Shown: positions 1-5,789 of the stretch, piece after piece
How the letters are laid out: each line of letters starts with the position of its first letter
Numbering within the stretch: the first letter of the stretch is position 1
Assembly (NCBI GenBank): GCA_002256685.1
Contig: NQJH01000161.1
Coordinates: 1-5,789, forward strand
Origin: Methylococcaceae bacterium NSP1-2
GTDB taxonomy: Bacteria > Pseudomonadota > Gammaproteobacteria > Methylococcales > Methylomonadaceae
DNA: 5,789 bases
Direction: 5' to 3'
Position numbers and translations under genes: made by a program
The notes under the pieces: generated by a model
What the model was told of the DNA's origin: nothing
Databases searched by the model: none
Seen by the model: the letters and a program-made list of their open reading frames with translations, nothing else

Positions 1-339
1 AGTAAGTCCAACCCGCGCAAACGTTAAGCGTTGTTGTTTTTTGAAATAGGGAATTTCTTCAGTGACACCTAGGGCAAGTGGATGTTGTCCACCGTGGATA
101 AAGTCTGCATTAAATAGGCTGGACACATTATTAGCACTGACGGCACCGTAAGCGATACGTTCACCATTAACTTCGACTTCGACTAATGGCTCTAACCAAT
201 ACATGCCGCGTGAGCCATTGCGCACTAGCTTAATGTCGATACCACGTCGCTCAGCTTCTTTAACAATGGCAGCGGCGGTACGATTTGCGCCTAAGGAAAT
301 AGCACTGGAATCGCCTGAAACATAAAGGGTGATGCTCAT
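1..339 (-). CDS. fdsB: NAD-dependent formate dehydrogenase beta subunit FdsB (N-terminal part, runs off the window)
   Basis: Seen: an open frame on the minus strand starts at an ATG at 337-339 and stays open for 113 codons to the left edge, so only the N-terminus is present. The translation begins MSITLYVSGD and contains LVRNGSRGMYWLEPLVEVEV (about residues 39-57) and GVTEEIPYFKKQQRLTFARV (about 91-110). These match the N-terminal domain of FdsB/NuoF-like subunits of soluble formate dehydrogenases. No cysteine occurs in the visible part; the NADH, FMN and 4Fe-4S sites of this family lie further downstream. Family knowledge: FdsB takes electrons from the FdsA iron-sulfur chain through FMN and reduces NAD+ in the cytoplasm. 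The start is supported by AGGAG at 347-351 with a 7-base spacer. The ATG overlaps the fdsG stop in an ATGA, which suggests translational coupling. The main alternative is a NuoF/HoxF-type diaphorase, but the N-terminal sequence favours FdsB. Confidence 0.9.
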   Translation of the reverse strand, partial: MSITLYVSGDSSAISLGANRTAAAIVKEAERRGIDIKLVRNGSRGMYWLEPLVEVEVNGERIAYGAVSANNVSSLFNADFIHGGQHPLALGVTEEIPYFKKQQRLTFARVGLT

Positions 340-815
340 GCGTCTGCTCCTAAGTCGTTAATGGTTGCATCGAATGATTCAGCGGATACCCGTCCATAAA
401 TATCATGATCGATTTGCATCGCCGGTGAACAAGCACAGTTACCTAGACAATAGACGGGTTCTAAAGAAAATTTTCCGTCGGCAGTGGTTTCGTGATAATC
501 AATGCCTAGTTTCGCTTTAACATGGGCTTCTAGGTTGGTTGCACCCATAGACTGGCACGACTCAGCACGGCATAAATGTATGGTGTGTTTACCGGGTGGT
601 GTTTCGCGAAAATAGTGGTAAAAACTAATCACGCCATGAACTTCAGCACGAGACAGGTTTAAACCTTGCGCAATAGCGGGGACACTATCGGCTGGAATAT
701 ATCCTAGTGCATCTTGTATCCCATGTAATATGGGTAATAACGCGCCGGGCTTGTTTTTGAGTTCAGCGATGATGGTTTGTACGGTCTTAGGTGTCGTTGA
801 TGCTGTCATGTTCAC
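336..815 (-). CDS. fdsG: NAD-dependent formate dehydrogenase gamma subunit FdsG (NuoE-like 2Fe-2S protein)
   Basis: A 159-residue NuoE/thioredoxin-like 2Fe-2S protein. Seen: an N-terminal helical part with LLPILHGIQDALGYIP (about 27-41) and AEVHGVISFYHYFR (about 57-70), then the four cluster cysteines as C82-x4-C87 and C123-x3-C127, with an extra C129. This is the usual ligand pattern for the family. Length is normal for FdsG. Family knowledge: FdsG pairs with FdsB to form the diaphorase half of the cytoplasmic FdsABG formate:NAD+ oxidoreductase. It is the first gene of the visible leftward operon and overlaps fdsB by four bases. The open frame begins at a GTG at 813-815; an ATG two codons later (807-809) is an equally possible start, and neither has a good ribosome binding site. 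HoxE or NuoE would look similar, but the FdsB neighbour decides for FdsG. Confidence 0.9.
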   Translation of the reverse strand: MNMTASTTPKTVQTIIAELKNKPGALLPILHGIQDALGYIPADSVPAIAQGLNLSRAEVHGVISFYHYFRETPPGKHTIHLCRAESCQSMGATNLEAHVKAKLGIDYHETTADGKFSLEPVYCLGNCACSPAMQIDHDIYGRVSAESFDATINDLGADA

Positions 816-846
816 TCACTGTGGCGATTTTTTTGATTGAAAACAA

Positions 847-875
847 GCTATATCCCTATCGTTGCAGTCTGTTTA
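847..875 (-). promoter_or_regulatory. Possible sigma70 promoter for the fds operon
   Basis: On the minus strand, TAAACA (870-875, 4/6 to the -35 consensus) and TATAGC (847-852, 4/6 to the -10) are separated by 17 bases, which would start transcription about 25-30 bases before fdsG. Both boxes are weak, as expected if an activator is needed. fds operons elsewhere are often controlled by a LysR-type regulator (FdsR); no regulator gene is visible here. This is inference from motif matching by eye. Confidence 0.25.
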
Positions 876-946
876 TGTGCCGGCTAGCATAGCACAAGAA
901 CTTAGACATAAAAGCCTCTGCTGAATACTTTCTTGCTGGTCAAAAA

Positions 947-976
947 ATGACCGCATAATTAGGCGTTAGGTACAAT
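947..976 (+). promoter_or_regulatory. Possible upstream promoter for apbE
   Basis: ATGACC (947-952, 4/6 to the -35 consensus) and TACAAT (971-976, 5/6 to the -10) are separated by 18 bases. It would give a leader of roughly 100 bases before the ATG of the ApbE gene. It is a weaker candidate than the promoter with a perfect -10 at 1046-1051. Confidence 0.3.
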
Positions 977-1022
977 ATTGGTGCGTAATAACAGATAACA
1001 AGCGGATAGTCAGAAACAATCC

Positions 1023-1051
1023 CTGCCAACTTGTTAGCCAGCATTTATAAT
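1023..1051 (+). promoter_or_regulatory. Probable sigma70 promoter for the apbE gene
   Basis: CTGCCA (1023-1028, 4/6 to the -35 consensus) is followed after 17 bases by a perfect TATAAT (1046-1051). Transcription would begin near 1058, leaving about 26 bases of leader before the ATG at 1084. This position argues that the in-frame TTG at 1060, which opens a longer frame, is not the real start. Confidence 0.5.
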
Positions 1052-1083
1052 GCCTGTATTTGAACTTAACGACGCATAGATTA

Positions 1084-2112
1084 ATGACGACATTCACTTA
1101 CAAACTGCTAGTGATTTTAGCAGTAACCCTGACATTTTTAGGTTGTTCTAAACCCCAAGAAGTACAAAAAATCAGCGGTGACGCACAAGGTACAACCTAT
1201 CACATTAGTTTTTGGTCGCCGCAAGCGATTGATAAAGCCAGCATTCAACAAGCCGTCGAAGCTGAATTTAACCGTCTCGATACGCAATTATCTAATTACC
1301 GTAAAGATTCAGTCATCGAACAACTCAACGCAACTGTAAGTAGCGAACCGATTGCTGTCAGTGAAGAAATTGTGGGCTTGATTGAACAGGCGCGGGCGGT
1401 GAGTGTCGCTAGCGGTGGTTGTTACGATTTAACGATTAAACCATTATTTGATTTGTGGGGTTTTAACGGTGATAAATTAACGCCGCCCGATGCCGCAACC
1501 TTACAAGCCGCGTTAAAACAAGTGGGCTTTAATCAGATTAAAATAGTCGATGCTAATCATATTCAAAAACTGAATCCGCAGTTAAAAATAGACCTGTCAT
1601 CTATTGCGCAAGGTTACAGTGTGTCGCGGATGGTGAGCGTGTTGGAACAACAGGGCATCGAAAATTATTTAGTCGAAATTGGCGGTGAATTACAAACACG
1701 CGGACAAAAACCCGATGCGTCACCGTGGCGAATCGCGCTGGAAAAACCATTATCTAGCGAACGCACGATGCAGAAAGTCGTCACCATTAATCGCATTGAA
1801 CCATTAGCAATCATGACTTCTGGAACGTATCGACATTATTTTGATGTGGACGGTAAGCGGTATAGTCATATTTTGGATGCTAACACTGGCATCCCTGTGG
1901 ATCATAATACTGTTTCCGTGACGGTATTACATGACAACCCCACTCAAGCCGATGCGTGGTCTACCGCCTTATTATGTTTAGGCAAAACCAAAGGGCTTGA
2001 AGTCGCTAATCAAGCGGGGATTGCCGTGTTATTTATTGAGCAACAGGGTGAGGCATTTAACGAATATCGCAGTGCGCCGTTCGATGCGTTAAAGCAGATT
2101 AGTATCGAATAA
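1084..2112 (+). CDS. apbE: ApbE-family FAD:protein FMN transferase, predicted lipoprotein
   Basis: From the ATG at 1084 this is a 342-residue protein, the usual length for ApbE (E. coli about 351). Seen: a lipoprotein signal peptide (basic start with K7, hydrophobic core about 8-20, FLG-C with C21 as the lipidated cysteine), then NYRKDSVIEQLN (about 71-82), YDLTIKPLFDLWGF (about 114-127), the flavin-site segment IDLSSIAQGY (about 169-178), EIGGEL (198-203), TSGTYRHYF (about 245-253), HILDANTGIPV (about 262-272), and the metal-site segment QADAWSTALLCLG (about 288-300). Family knowledge: ApbE uses FAD and Mg2+ to attach FMN to Thr/Ser of targets such as NqrC, RnfG and FMN-binding domain proteins, on the outer face of the inner membrane. 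No target gene lies in the window. The gene is divergent from fdsG and convergent with mepA. A longer frame begins at a TTG at 1060; the ATG is preferred because it gives a clean signal peptide and fits the promoter, although no clear ribosome binding site precedes either start. Confidence 0.93.
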   Translation: MTTFTYKLLVILAVTLTFLGCSKPQEVQKISGDAQGTTYHISFWSPQAIDKASIQQAVEAEFNRLDTQLSNYRKDSVIEQLNATVSSEPIAVSEEIVGLIEQARAVSVASGGCYDLTIKPLFDLWGFNGDKLTPPDAATLQAALKQVGFNQIKIVDANHIQKLNPQLKIDLSSIAQGYSVSRMVSVLEQQGIENYLVEIGGELQTRGQKPDASPWRIALEKPLSSERTMQKVVTINRIEPLAIMTSGTYRHYFDVDGKRYSHILDANTGIPVDHNTVSVTVLHDNPTQADAWSTALLCLGKTKGLEVANQAGIAVLFIEQQGEAFNEYRSAPFDALKQISIE

Positions 2113-2137
2113 ACTCATGCTACGCTTAATATAATGT

Positions 2138-2199
2138 AGGTTGGGTTAGGCGATAGCCGTAACCCAACATCTCGCCAGTAAATGTTGGGTTACGCTATC
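2138..2199. repeat. Three-arm palindromic intergenic repeat (GTTGGGTTA unit), possible bidirectional terminator
   Basis: Three copies of one unit alternate in orientation: GTTGGGTTA (2140-2148), its reverse complement TAACCCAAC (2160-2168), and GTTGGGTTA again (2184-2192). The first two fold into a 12-pair stem (GTTGGGTTA-GGC) with a GATA loop and one bulged G at 2159. The second and third fold into an 18-pair stem (2152-2170 with 2182-2199) with one bulged base and an 11-base loop, so the folds are mutually exclusive. It fills the convergent gap between apbE and mepA and probably serves or replaces a terminator for both; no U-tract follows either stem. I associate this kind of unit with dispersed repeats in Thiotrichales and cyanobacteria, from memory. 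Confidence 0.75.
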
Positions 2200-2216
2200 A
2201 CTACCCCAATCGACAA

Positions 2217-3059
2217 CTAACCGTTCAATAACGCATCACACGATAGCGGTAAAACAGGTTCAACCGGTTCAGTCGGTGCTGACGTTGGGTGTTTTGCTTC
2301 TTCGCTAAACCACCACGCTAACTTAGCATCACAACCATCACCTTGCGGCAACGGCTCTTGACTTTGGCATTCTTTACTATCCGGTGGGCATTTTAGGCGG
2401 ACATGAAAATGGTCATCATGTTTCCACCACGGGCGAATTTTTCTTAACCAATCGTGATTGCCCGCTTGATTACATAAATGCCGTTTAACGCTGGGATTGA
2501 CAAAAATTCTATCCACTTCGGGCATACGCGAAGCAAGTTCTAATATTTGTTCATTGGCTATTGACCAATGTCTTAAATCTATATCATCCGAATGCCCCAA
2601 TAATACCGATGGCGCACTCCATTTTTCCCGTTCAGTCGCGGTTAAAGGACGGGCATTCGCTTCGGGTGATAATAAGAACCACATATCAACATCCAAACCG
2701 GTTTGATGACTACGGTGTCCGCTAACCGTGGGTCCACCGCGTGGTTGCCCTAAATCACCAACTAATAACGTTCCTAGTTGTTGCGTGTAAACACTTTGTG
2801 CTAAGTTTTCAATAAAGTGTGTTAAGTCAGGATGCCCATAAAAGCGTTTGCGTGATAAGCGCATGACTTGATAACCGGTGCCATCGGTAGGCAAAATCGC
2901 CGCACCGTTTAAACAACCGGCGTTATAAGTGCCGATACTTTGCGCAACACCCTGTGTTGGTTGAGTGATTTTTGCCCAGCGACGTGCGACTACCCCTGCC
3001 TGACACTCCGTGATCATCAGTAATAATAAGCAGCCTATAAAAAATTTAGTGTTCAACAC
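2217..3059 (-). CDS. mepA: Penicillin-insensitive murein endopeptidase MepA
   Basis: A 280-residue periplasmic LAS-family metallopeptidase (E. coli MepA is 274). Seen: a signal peptide of about 21 residues ending ECQA-G, then SGHRSHQTGLDVDMW (about 113-127) and WWKHDDHFHVRLKCPP (about 211-226). By alignment with E. coli MepA, H118, D125 and H219 are the zinc ligands, with H214/H217 in the active site. The mature part has exactly six cysteines (C49, C196, C224, C231, C243, C274), matching the three disulfides known in MepA and an oxidising periplasm. Family knowledge: it cuts D-Ala-mDAP and mDAP-mDAP cross-links during peptidoglycan remodelling and is not inhibited by penicillin. The C-terminal tail (about 258-273) is proline-rich. 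The start is a GTG at 3057-3059 with GGAG at 3065-3068, five bases upstream; the next codon, a TTG, would give better spacing and cannot be excluded. Single gene, convergent with apbE and divergent from the patatin gene. Confidence 0.95.
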   Translation of the reverse strand: MLNTKFFIGCLLLLMITECQAGVVARRWAKITQPTQGVAQSIGTYNAGCLNGAAILPTDGTGYQVMRLSRKRFYGHPDLTHFIENLAQSVYTQQLGTLLVGDLGQPRGGPTVSGHRSHQTGLDVDMWFLLSPEANARPLTATEREKWSAPSVLLGHSDDIDLRHWSIANEQILELASRMPEVDRIFVNPSVKRHLCNQAGNHDWLRKIRPWWKHDDHFHVRLKCPPDSKECQSQEPLPQGDGCDAKLAWWFSEEAKHPTSAPTEPVEPVLPLSCDALLNG

Positions 3060-3094
3060 CCCTACTCCAACAGTTTGAAATTCATAAAGTTATC

Positions 3095-3124
3095 ATTTTA
3101 CCGTGTGTGCAGTGAGCGTTTCCA
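3095..3124 (-). promoter_or_regulatory. Possible sigma70 promoter for mepA
   Basis: On the minus strand, TGGAAA (3119-3124, 4/6 to the -35 consensus) and TAAAAT (3095-3100, 5/6 to the -10) are 18 bases apart, giving a leader of roughly 30 bases before the GTG of mepA. Motif matching by eye only. No convincing promoter was seen for the patatin gene in the rest of this 240-base divergent region. Confidence 0.35.
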
Positions 3125-3288
3125 GTAATTATCAAGCTTACTTGTTTTCCTACCAATAACGGTGCTAGGCTTATATCCTCGTTGCGTATTACTTGAAAGC
3201 GCGTAACGTGACTGAAATCAATAATGGCTGAAGATAGTGTGTCGTTTTGTGTGTCTTGTGGTCATTTCTTGCCGTATAAATCAATAAA

Positions 3289-3293
3289 AGGAG
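3289..3293 (+). promoter_or_regulatory. Strong ribosome binding site of the patatin-like gene
   Basis: AGGAG six bases before the ATG at 3300-3302. It is the best-matched Shine-Dalgarno site of any plus-strand gene in the window and fixes the start, since no earlier in-frame ATG is associated with it. Confidence 0.85.
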
Positions 3294-3299
3294 AACATT

Positions 3300-5147
3300 A
3301 TGAACAGAGATACCAAAGATCCATTTGCCGTATCTAAAGACGGTAAATTCGGGCTAGCACTTTCAGGCGGTGGTTTTCGAGCCTCACTCTTTCATATCGG
3401 GGTGCTGGCACGATTAGCAGAATTAGATTTACTGCGACAGCTACAAGTATTATCAACTGTATCGGGTGGTTCAATTATCGGAGCAATGTATTATTTAAAG
3501 CTCAAACAATTACTTGAACATAGTCGCTCAGATGGTTTAATTCCAAGCAGCCCAAACGCGTATATCATCTTAGTGAAAGAACTAGAAACAGAGTTTCTTA
3601 AAGGTGTTCAAACTAATCTGCGAATGCGGGCGTTATTAAATCCAATTAAAAACGCCAAAATGCTGATTAGCGATGATTATTCGCGCAGTGACCGTATGTC
3701 TGAGCTTTATCATAAGACATTCTACAAACCCGTTTGGAATTCAAAACAAGAAACCTTTTTTGATTGGCTTCAAGATGTGTTGTGTATTAAAGATGGTAGA
3801 GCCGATATTTTTTTGAAAGACTTGAAAATAAATCCACCTAACACAGAAGCTGGTTTTGACGTTCGCGAATATAATAAAACCGCTGATTATAAAATTCCCA
3901 TTCTGGCAATCAATGCCACGATATTAAATTCAGGTGAACATTGGCTATTTACCGCATCATCCGTCGGTGTGTTTTCACCTTACAACGAAGATATCCATCC
4001 TTCACACACGCTTTACCCAGAAATTAGATTTGATGATCCTAAACTAACTCCCAAACAAAAAGCTAAACTCAACATCCTAACTTTATCAGATGCGGTAGCA
4101 GCATCGGCTTGTGTTCCCGCCTTATTTGCACCGCTAGCCATTCACGATTTATACCCGCTAACCAATGGCAAAGAAGTCGTTGTCGAATTGGTCGATGGGG
4201 GCGTTTTCGATAATCAAGGATTAACAACCCTGCTTGATGATGAAAAATGTACGCATATTATCTGTAGTGATGCCGCTGGGCAGTTGCAATATATCCATGC
4301 CCCCGAAAGTAATGCAAGCAAGGTGATGATGCGGTCAAATGAGCTGCTAATGGAACGGATTAGATCATTGACAATAGCAGCTCATTTCAATAAGACGCAG
4401 GATACTGATATACGCTTTTGGCATTTAAGAGATAAATTTCAAGGCACACCTTTTTTTCCAAGTTTTTCTCTTCCAGTCGAGTACAGTGATGAAAAAACCG
4501 ATGGTGAAATTTATTTACTTTCAGCAATACGCACCGATTTAGATGCGTTTAATGATATTGAAGCACACGCGCTGATGTACGATGGTTATTGTTTGTGTGA
4601 CCGGTTTACAAATCAGTCGGCAGGCTTAAATAGTGCGCCAAATGGCAATTGGAGTTTTTTAAATATCATTCCAACCATAAACCAACCCCCCGTCGATGGT
4701 CAGCCTAAAAAGCTCATTCACCATCTTTGTGTCAGTAGCAATCTATTTTTCAAAGCCTTTCTTTTAATGGAGAATAAAGGAAAAATTCTCGGTGCAATAC
4801 TCGGTATTATTATTCTTGCTATCCTTTGGACAGGGATTTACCAACTACTTAATCTATATAAAGATACTATTTCTGCGGCAATAAGCGCACCTGCACTTAT
4901 TGCAACGGCAATCATTGGATCTTTAGTGATTGGGCTTTTGATGAGCAACCTGCCAAGACCCGTGCAAAAATGGGTAGATAGGATCGCGGATGGAATAAGA
5001 GCAATCCGCTCCGGTAATTTTTTGGGTCTCATTTATCCAGTCGCCATTATTGGTGCGGTGGGTTCGGTTATCGCTTACTTCCACTTAACCATGATGAACA
5101 AGAAATATTTAGAGTTAGGACGCATTGATTCTAAAAAACATAACTGA
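3300..5147 (+). CDS. Patatin-like phospholipase with C-terminal three-helix membrane tail
   Basis: A 615-residue protein in two parts. Residues about 15-320 form a patatin-like acyl hydrolase domain: oxyanion-hole motif SGGGFRA (22-28), nucleophile elbow TVSGGS with S55 as the likely catalytic serine, SDAVAASACVPALFAP (263-278), and VDGGVFDNQGLTTLL (298-312), where D299 would complete the Ser-Asp dyad. The elbow has Thr where the usual G-x-S-x-G has its first Gly; this TVSGGS form also occurs in other patatin/cPLA2-like proteins. About 320-490 is soluble and unassigned. Three hydrophobic stretches follow: about 496-518, 525-548 and 573-594, with a lysine-rich end. No signal peptide, so the lipase part should be cytoplasmic and held at the inner membrane. 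Inferred role: hydrolysis of membrane phospholipid or lipid acyl esters; substrate unknown. The gene stands alone, and hand counts of a few 60-base lines (30-42% GC, lowest in the membrane part) are below those in neighbouring genes (43-52%), a weak hint of transfer. The domain call is firm, the function is not. Confidence 0.88.
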   Translation: MNRDTKDPFAVSKDGKFGLALSGGGFRASLFHIGVLARLAELDLLRQLQVLSTVSGGSIIGAMYYLKLKQLLEHSRSDGLIPSSPNAYIILVKELETEFLKGVQTNLRMRALLNPIKNAKMLISDDYSRSDRMSELYHKTFYKPVWNSKQETFFDWLQDVLCIKDGRADIFLKDLKINPPNTEAGFDVREYNKTADYKIPILAINATILNSGEHWLFTASSVGVFSPYNEDIHPSHTLYPEIRFDDPKLTPKQKAKLNILTLSDAVAASACVPALFAPLAIHDLYPLTNGKEVVVELVDGGVFDNQGLTTLLDDEKCTHIICSDAAGQLQYIHAPESNASKVMMRSNELLMERIRSLTIAAHFNKTQDTDIRFWHLRDKFQGTPFFPSFSLPVEYSDEKTDGEIYLLSAIRTDLDAFNDIEAHALMYDGYCLCDRFTNQSAGLNSAPNGNWSFLNIIPTINQPPVDGQPKKLIHHLCVSSNLFFKAFLLMENKGKILGAILGIIILAILWTGIYQLLNLYKDTISAAISAPALIATAIIGSLVIGLLMSNLPRPVQKWVDRIADGIRAIRSGNFLGLIYPVAIIGAVGSVIAYFHLTMMNKKYLELGRIDSKKHN

Positions 5148-5166
5148 CAAGTAGCTCACACAAAGT

Positions 5167-5225
5167 GCCGAAAAATGCTGGATAATATAAAACAGCCCCC
5201 GAATTTCGGCTAACCGCGATTTTTT
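5167..5225 (+). terminator. Possible weak rho-independent terminator after the patatin-like gene
   Basis: GCCGAAA (5167-5173) can pair with TTTCGGC (5204-5210), with an inner GCTG/CAGC pair (5177-5180 and 5193-5196). A run of six T follows at 5220-5225, nine bases after the outer stem. A shorter alternative hairpin is TTCGG-CTAA-CCG(C)GA immediately before the T run. Neither is a textbook terminator, but the position 20-75 bases after the stop codon fits. Confidence 0.3.
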
Positions 5226-5255
5226 AGACCTGTCAGGTTGTAAAGACAGGTCTAA
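5224..5255. repeat. Palindromic intergenic repeat TTAGACCTGTC / GACAGGTCTAA
   Basis: A perfect 11-base inverted repeat (5224-5234 and 5245-5255) encloses a 10-base loop (5235-5244). Inside it, CCTGTCAGG (5229-5237) is itself a short palindrome. It lacks a U-tract on either outgoing side except the T run that precedes it, so it is more likely a dispersed palindromic repeat than a simple terminator. It lies in the 152-base gap before the permease gene. Confidence 0.65.
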
Positions 5256-5299
5256 GTCGCTTCACTATGAAGCATAAACCAACCTTTAGAAACCTTGCC

Positions 5300-5789
5300 A
5301 TGACCAGTTACCTTATTCGGCGATTTTTATACGCGTTCCCCTTGTTAATGGGGGTTAATATTTTAACCTTTGTGCTGTTTTTCGTGGTGAATAGCCCCGA
5401 TGATATGGCGCGATTGCAACTAGGGCAAAAACACGTTACCGAAGCAGCGATTAGTAATTGGAAACATCAACACGGTTATGATGTGCCATTGTTGTGGAAT
5501 AGTGAGGCAGCGGCAGAAAAAAAAGTCACCGAAACAATTTTTTATACTAAATCGGTGGGTTTATTTTTGTTTCGCTTTGGTACGTCGGACAGCGGTAGAA
5601 ATATTGGTGATGATATTCAACAACGCGCCTTGCCAAGTTTAGCGGTAGCGTTGCCGACTTTACTACTGGGCTTGCTGGTAAATATCAGTTTTGCATTAAT
5701 GATGGTGTTGTTTCGTCGCAGTTATTTAGAACAAACGGGCGTGGTGTTGTGTGTGGTGTTAATGTCTATTTCATCGTTGTTTTACATTA
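5300..5789 (+). CDS. ABC peptide-transporter permease, YejB/DppB-like (N-terminal part, runs off the window)
   Basis: An open frame from the ATG at 5300 has 163 codons and runs off the right edge. Seen: MTSYLIRRFLYAFPLLMGVN at the start, typical of OppB/DppB-family permeases; a first membrane helix (about 11-30); the NSPDDMARLQLG segment (31-42); a periplasmic stretch with FRFGTSDSGRNIGDDI (about 91-106); and further helices at about 112-138 (beginning ALPSLAVALPTLLLGLLV) and 146-163. The long periplasmic segment and NSPDD motif point to the YejB-like branch. Family knowledge: it forms half of the inner-membrane channel of an importer for peptides, and its permease partner and ATPase genes would be expected to the right. 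An in-frame ATG at 5267 would add 11 residues, but the protein starting at 5300 has the family's usual N-terminus. Neither start has a good ribosome binding site. Confidence 0.9.
   Translation, partial: MTSYLIRRFLYAFPLLMGVNILTFVLFFVVNSPDDMARLQLGQKHVTEAAISNWKHQHGYDVPLLWNSEAAAEKKVTETIFYTKSVGLFLFRFGTSDSGRNIGDDIQQRALPSLAVALPTLLLGLLVNISFALMMVLFRRSYLEQTGVVLCVVLMSISSLFYI

Noticed and set aside
870..890. Possible sigma54 (-24/-12) promoter on the minus strand, GGCAC followed by TGCAA
   Set aside because: The GG and GC elements are 14 bases apart instead of the required 10.
1060..1083. TTG start giving the ApbE protein eight more residues
   Set aside because: It would lie at about the predicted transcription start, has no ribosome binding site, and lengthens the signal peptide's N-region for no gain; the ATG at 1084 gives a standard lipoprotein signal.
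2497..2706. Plus-strand open frame of 69 codons
   Set aside because: It lies wholly inside mepA on the opposite strand, has no recognisable domain, and mepA's catalytic motifs show which strand is coding.
4838..5032. Minus-strand open frame of 64 codons
   Set aside because: It is antisense to the membrane helices of the patatin-like protein, and its hydrophobic stretch is a mirror effect of that coding sequence.
3300..5147. Assignment of the patatin-like gene as a CBASS effector (CapV)
   Set aside because: No cyclase, HORMA, TRIP13 or ubiquitin-like partner gene is adjacent, and the neighbours are mepA and a peptide permease. Membrane tails of this kind are not a CapV hallmark that I know of.
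5517..5524. Run of eight A in the permease gene as a phase-variation or slippage site
   Set aside because: The reading frame continues normally through it as Glu-Lys-Lys codons, and a single tract of eight A is common by chance at this base composition.
1..5789. CRISPR array, tRNA, rRNA, transposase or integrase
   Set aside because: No regularly spaced direct repeats, tRNA-like folds, rRNA stretches or recombinase motifs were seen on either strand.

Overview
The window looks like chromosomal DNA of a gammaproteobacterium of moderate GC content. The protein types fit this: an FdsGB-type NAD-linked formate dehydrogenase, a lipoprotein ApbE, a periplasmic MepA, and a YejB/DppB-like permease with the 'NSPDDMARLQLG' signature. 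The palindromic repeat containing GTTGGGTTA is of a kind I associate with Beggiatoa/Thiothrix-like bacteria, but that placement is from memory and tentative.

Layout, left to right. Positions 1-815 (minus strand) hold the start of a formate dehydrogenase operon: fdsG, then fdsB, which runs off the left edge. They overlap by an ATGA. Positions 816-1083 are a divergent promoter region. Positions 1084-2112 (plus) encode an ApbE-type flavin transferase lipoprotein. Positions 2138-2199 carry a three-arm palindromic repeat in the convergent gap. Positions 2217-3059 (minus) encode MepA murein endopeptidase. Positions 3060-3299 are a second divergent intergenic region. Positions 3300-5147 (plus) encode a 615-residue patatin-like lipase with a three-helix membrane tail. 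Positions 5148-5299 hold a possible terminator and a second palindromic repeat. From 5300 (plus) to the right edge is the first part of an ABC peptide-transporter permease.

The window is a set of short independent transcription units rather than one pathway. FdsG and FdsB form the diaphorase part that passes electrons from formate to NAD+. ApbE attaches FMN to exported or membrane proteins; no flavinylation target gene is visible here. MepA trims peptidoglycan cross-links. The permease would import peptides, possibly including cell-wall peptides, but that link is only suggested by proximity.

The least explained element is the membrane-anchored patatin-like protein. It sits alone between intergenic regions, with a strong ribosome binding site, a nucleophile elbow that departs from the classic motif, and base composition that looks more AT-rich than its neighbours. 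No CRISPR array, tRNA, rRNA, transposase or clear defence operon was seen.
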